Shown: positions 60,164-64,000 of the stretch, piece by piece
How positions within the stretch are numbered: position 1 is the first letter of the stretch
Layout of the letters: each line of letters begins with the position of its first letter
NCBI GenBank assembly: GCA_039654915.1
Contig: CM077596.1
Location: forward strand, 7,192,001-7,256,000
Reading direction: 5' to 3'
Length of the DNA: 64,000 bases
Source: Aquilaria yunnanensis
Taxonomy: Eukaryota > Streptophyta > Magnoliopsida > Malvales > Thymelaeaceae
The notes under the pieces: generated by a model
The model's database searches: none
The model's input: the letters and a program-made list of their open reading frames with translations, nothing else
What the model was told of the DNA's origin: nothing
Made by a program: the position numbers and the translations under genes

Positions 60164-61550
60164 AGTCATCTTATCATGGGTATTATATAACTTTTGTCAT
60201 CTTTAGGTACAAGAAGGAATTCATCAGGGGACATTTAAATGAAAGATCCCATATTTTAGCAGAAAGCAAAAATAACTAAAATACCAACCAGGGTTTTTAT
60301 TTTCTCCACAAAATGTCAGCTCTAATTTCTGTAAATGTAGGGAAAAATATTAAATTTACCAAAAAATAGGCCATTTGACTAATTTTGAAAACATGAAAGG
60401 TCTATTTTGGCAAAAAAGTTGGTACCTAATCAGGTCAAATAAAAAAAATTTAGTGTTTATTTGTTACTTTTTGCATTGGTACAAATGGAGTATTTCATCT
60501 AAACATTGAATATTCCATCGAATTGATGTTGAATAGCTGATTTGATATGATTTGATAACTTTGATGATTTATTTGGCCAAAAAAGCACATTATTGATCGA
60601 ATCAGGCTAACCCAGAAATCTTAGTGCTTATTTGTTATTTTTGCATAGAAGCGAAGTTACCTTGTTGCTTTTTCTCACAGCCATTTTAGTAATTAAACAT
60701 ATTGAAATTAAAACAACGCTCTGTTTTAACATAACGAAGAAGTATGCTACATTGCCCTTTTTTTTTTTTTTCTCTTTTTAACAATAAAAGTTTCGCAACA
60801 TCCGATAAATGCTTCGATTCAAAAATAAAGTAGTCTACATTTTACGCTTTGCGTTGCTTTTATTTTTTAGTAATAATTTTATTCTCTTGCAAAGTAGACT
60901 TGCTTTGTTAATTCAGAGGTGCTGCGCGGTGACGCTAGCAACAAGCGACTTCTCGTTATTTACCAACCGAAAGAGTAACTTAAGTTGTACATTTGTTCAA
61001 CAGTTCAAATCTTGTCCAAAAGTGGCAAGGAGACGTCTATATATCTACAGTCTATATATTATATGTTTTAAATTTTTTATATCATTCACTTTTTAATAAT
61101 TAACTTATAATTTTTTTATTTTTAATATTTTAGTATAGAAATGAAAAATTTTTATATATAAATAATAAATCAAGACCTATAATTTTTAAATATATATATT
61201 TTAAAATTTTTTTTAATAAAAATAATATATGTTATTAATGAATAGATGAACAATGAGACCGACCATGGGAAAATGGTCTGCGCTGTAAGAAATGGAAATG
61301 GAAGAACAAGGAAAGGGAAATGGGCACTTTCATTTCACATATTCACTTTTTATAATTGTTGGTCTAGAATTAAGAAACATATTTATTATACAATCCTCAT
61401 GGTCCATTATTTCTTTTTCTATAAAAAGAATTTTCAAATATTAATTTTATTGGACCTGCCATTAGTACTGAATTGCCCTTATTCATTTCCTCAAATCTCA
61501 AGACTGTCACCCCATCCTTTTGTATTGCTTCCCTCATTTAAATAATAGGG
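60164..61550 (+). repeat. Tandem duplication, copy B
   Basis: The second copy of the unit at 56687-58506 aligns over most of its length, apart from 61040-61235, which is AT-rich and unmatched. It ends TTTAAATAAT (61541-61550), the same word that ends copy A and forms the Pack-MULE target duplication. No gene is recognised. Confidence 0.85.
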
Positions 61551-61726
61551 ATGGTTGCAAGTTTGGCCACCACTTCCCCACTTTTTCTGAATAAATGTTA
61601 TTCACGTTGCCTCCTATCCTTAAATATAAATACCTCATAACCGTGTAATTTATTAGTAAGATGTTTTTGATTGCATAAAAAAAAATTCAATTCCTAAAAT
61701 GTATGAAAATCATGTGAGAATGTTGA
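61551..61726. other. Short intergenic stretch
   Basis: AT-rich sequence without recognisable features between the duplication and the LTR-like unit. Confidence 0.5.
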
Positions 61727-63600
61727 CACCCAATTTTGTCCGGGCACTGACTTTTGTTTAAGTTTTAGGTTAGGAAAATTAGTTTAGGAGTATTTTGATT
61801 TTTATAGGGGCAGTTTAGTCTTTTTAGGTAATTGTCGATTTTTGAAGTTTAAGTGGTCATCTAGGGTAGAAATAGGAGTTAATTTAGTTTAGGTACTAAT
61901 TTGGAGTCTTAAAAGTGTTGTAGGGTCAATTTGGGAAAAAAGGAAAGTTTGGGAGGAAGTCGGGGATTTTTAGAAAGTTTTTAGCAAAATTTGAAAGTTT
62001 GGGGTTAATCTGTCAAAACTGGAAAATTTGATGTAAATCTGTCAAAAATTGAAATTTTGGGGAAAATCTGACGAAATCCTGAAGTTTTGGGAAAATCTGG
62101 TGATTTTGGCAAAGTTTTGGGCTTAATTGACAGATTAAAGAAGTATTGAGTGAAATTGGAAATTCGAATAGAGTTTGGGTCAAAATAGCAACTTAATAGT
62201 TCTTATGGACTTGAATCAGTATTTTTACCAAAACTCTTTAAAATTGAATTTGGACCAGTTTTAAACTAGGAAAACCTAGTTAATCTTGCCTAGGACTTCC
62301 TAGTATAAATATGGGACACTATTGACAGGAAAAGACGAGGAAAAATCGAAACCCTAAGCTCCTAAGTGAAAAGGGAGAAACAGCAGCTTTGAGCCCCGGA
62401 TTTCTCGCTCTCATCTCCAGAAACCCAGATCTTTTCCTCGCGCCGCCGTCATCCCTGCCTCCCTGGACGCCCGACGCTTCGCTTCCTCTGACGATCCGTT
62501 TTCCTCGCCGTCGCCGCTCCAGCCGACGCTTCGTGCTGCCCGTCGCTCCAGTCACCGCCAGCCACGCCGCCGGTCATCCTCAGCCGACGACGCCTCCAGC
62601 CTCTGCCCCTGCTCCCTTGCCGTCGCTGCCCTTGCCGTCGTCTCCTCGTTTTCCCCTGCCGGCCGCCGTCGCCTCCACGTTTTCCCTGCCATCCGCCGCC
62701 GTATCCTATCACCGTCAGAAACCCAGTTCCGCCGCCAGCTGATCGCCGTCTGACCGCCGAATCGAGAGAGAAACGAGAGAAGACCCGCGATCCGACCCGA
62801 CCCGTCCGATTTCTGACCCAGTCAACTTTTTGGTATAATCCTCGTTTAGCCCATGGTTCTCTTTTTTTTTTTTATCTATCTAAGTCCCTAACGTTATTTT
62901 GATTTACATTTTGGCCATTGACAGCATTGTTTTACTTGTGTTTTCTTTCATAGTTTTGTTTATTTTTGTTTAAAGTCATGAATTAGTTTAGGGATTAACA
63001 TTAAGCATGATTATATGATTAGATTAGATAGATAATTTTAATAAATAATGCGAATCTAAATTTTGTTTGACATAATGTATAAAAAAAATCACACTTAGGA
63101 AATTTTATTCTGCGTGGATTTGATAAAAATTTATGATAAATTTAGGATAATAAATAAAATTTTTATATCCTCATCCAGGTGATTTGATAGGGTACATGGT
63201 TTGGATTGATAATCAACTAAAAAATATTTAAAAGATAAATAAGGATAAATAAGGATAGGTTAAGTTTTTTTTTAGGTTCCACATCCGAGTGATTCGATAG
63301 GATTTATGGTTTGGAAATATCAAAATTTCATAAAAATAATTAAAATCAAATAGGAAGGTTTAAAAGTCCACATTCGGGTGGTTCGGTTAGAATCCATGGT
63401 TTGGATATTAATTGAAGTTATTTAAAGCAAGCAAAACAAAATTAAAATTGAACTAAGGTACCAATTTTGGGCGCTAGAATAAAGTTGTTTTAGCGTAACC
63501 GTACTCCCGAACCCCTTGAACTCTCGTAGACCATTTTAAGATGTCCAATCGACCTAGGTGAAACCGATTGGTGGTGACTCCCAAAAACACGTTGCTACAG
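61727..63600 (+). repeat. Probable Ogre/Tat-type LTR
   Basis: It starts at about TGTTGACACCCAATTTTGTC, a start seen in Ogre-type LTRs. A TATA-like box (CTAGTATAAATATGGG) lies at about 62300-62315 and is followed by a GC-rich leader (62385-62830) with many GCCGCC/CCGTCGCC words that leaves long but meaningless frames open on both strands. Three diverged repeats of a CCACATYCGGGTGATTYGRTAGG-like word with TGGTTTGG follow at about 63165-63410. The right end, near CCGATTGGTGGTGACTCCC (63564), is uncertain. No gag or pol is visible to the end of the window. Confidence 0.5.
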
Positions 63601-64000
63601 AGAAAAATGTTTTTTTTTTTTTTTTACAAATCAAGCAACAGAAACTAATGTTAAGAATCATGGTGCGAAAAGAAGCGAATCAAGTGGGGATGAGCAATAA
63701 CTAGTCCACGCCAAAGCCCTTCATTTCTTGCACCATAGTTGCACAATCGGATTCTAGATTACATTGCAAGCCCCATATATTTAGCCTACCTAAGTCATTC
63801 CCTTGTATTAACACTCAAGTTTTTCTAAGTACTAATTTTAGATTTAGGTATAGGTTTGACAAAGATAGTGTAGGAGCATTTTTATTTTCTAGGGTTAATA
63901 TAGGGCAATTTGGTCAGTTTTTAGGATAATTAGGGCATTTTGGTCATGTTAGAGTTTAGATAGTAGATAGAATTAGGTATACTTAGATTATGTTATTACT
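63601..64000. other. AT-rich sequence to the window end
   Basis: A poly-T run lies at 63611-63625. Wording near 63840-63960 (GGGCAATTTGGTCAGTTTTTAG) resembles the upstream part of the preceding LTR-like unit (61800-61830). No gene is recognised. Confidence 0.4.

Noticed and set aside
62319..62742. Open frames on both strands rich in Pro, Ser, Arg and Gly
   Set aside because: The GC-rich leader of the putative LTR keeps several frames open by chance; no motif or codon structure supports a protein.
1..64000. CRISPR arrays, bacterial operons, riboswitches and tRNA/rRNA genes
   Set aside because: None was recognised; the tandem repeats present lack unique spacers, and no cloverleaf with A and B boxes was noticed. 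A tRNAscan-type search would be needed to exclude tRNAs fully.

Overview
This window looks like a repeat-rich chromosomal region of a flowering plant, most likely a eudicot. It is AT-rich, has spliced genes with GT-AG introns, plant Ty3/gypsy lineages (Tekay-like, Athila/Tat-like, Tat), CACTA and Mutator-like DNA transposons, and captured fragments of plant-specific gene families (DELLA, CONSTANS-like B-box). All assignments come from reading motifs; no database search was run.

One intact host gene is visible: a minus-strand, 14-exon nucleobase-ascorbate transporter (29790-33624) whose exons join into an uninterrupted 533-codon frame. A weaker host-derived remnant, similar to the N-terminal Cys-rich part of GTD-binding (DUF593) myosin-binding proteins, lies at about 15917-16443. 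Nearly everything else is transposon-derived.

Layout: 1-2469, probable Tekay-like LTR; 2471-3378, partial copy of a 1.4-kb LTR family called LTR-A here; 3379-7200, decayed Athila/Tat-like element with gag and a tRNA-Asp-type primer site; 7200-13320, eroded repeats; 13323-15312, non-autonomous CACTA; 17686-25307, decayed Tekay-type element on the minus strand, split by a 2.45-kb solo LTR (LTR-B) that itself carries a solo LTR-A (a three-layer nest with readable target duplications); 25308-26724, another LTR-A; 26725-27438, CACTA end fragment; 28991-29373, small solo LTR; 29790-33624, transporter gene; 34460-36368, CACTA carrying a DELLA fragment; 37600-38990, LINE remnant; 39220-40500, repeat with an 82-bp tandem array; 41560-45582, Tekay-like LTR-type sequence with a fourth LTR-A; 45583-56188, near-complete Tat retrotransposon; 56687-61550, a 1.4-1.8-kb tandem duplication with a Pack-MULE at the junction; 61727-63600, probable Ogre/Tat-type LTR.

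The most notable structures are: (i) the Tat element, which besides gag-pol with two RNase H domains has an antisense four-exon gene with its own TATA-like box; (ii) a young Pack-MULE (58507-60153) with 390-bp inverted repeats and a 10-bp target duplication, holding a CONSTANS-like B-box fragment and, in the opposite direction, an intron-containing leucine carboxyl methyltransferase-like fragment; (iii) a CACTA element less than 1 kb upstream of the transporter start codon that has captured the start of a DELLA GRAS domain.
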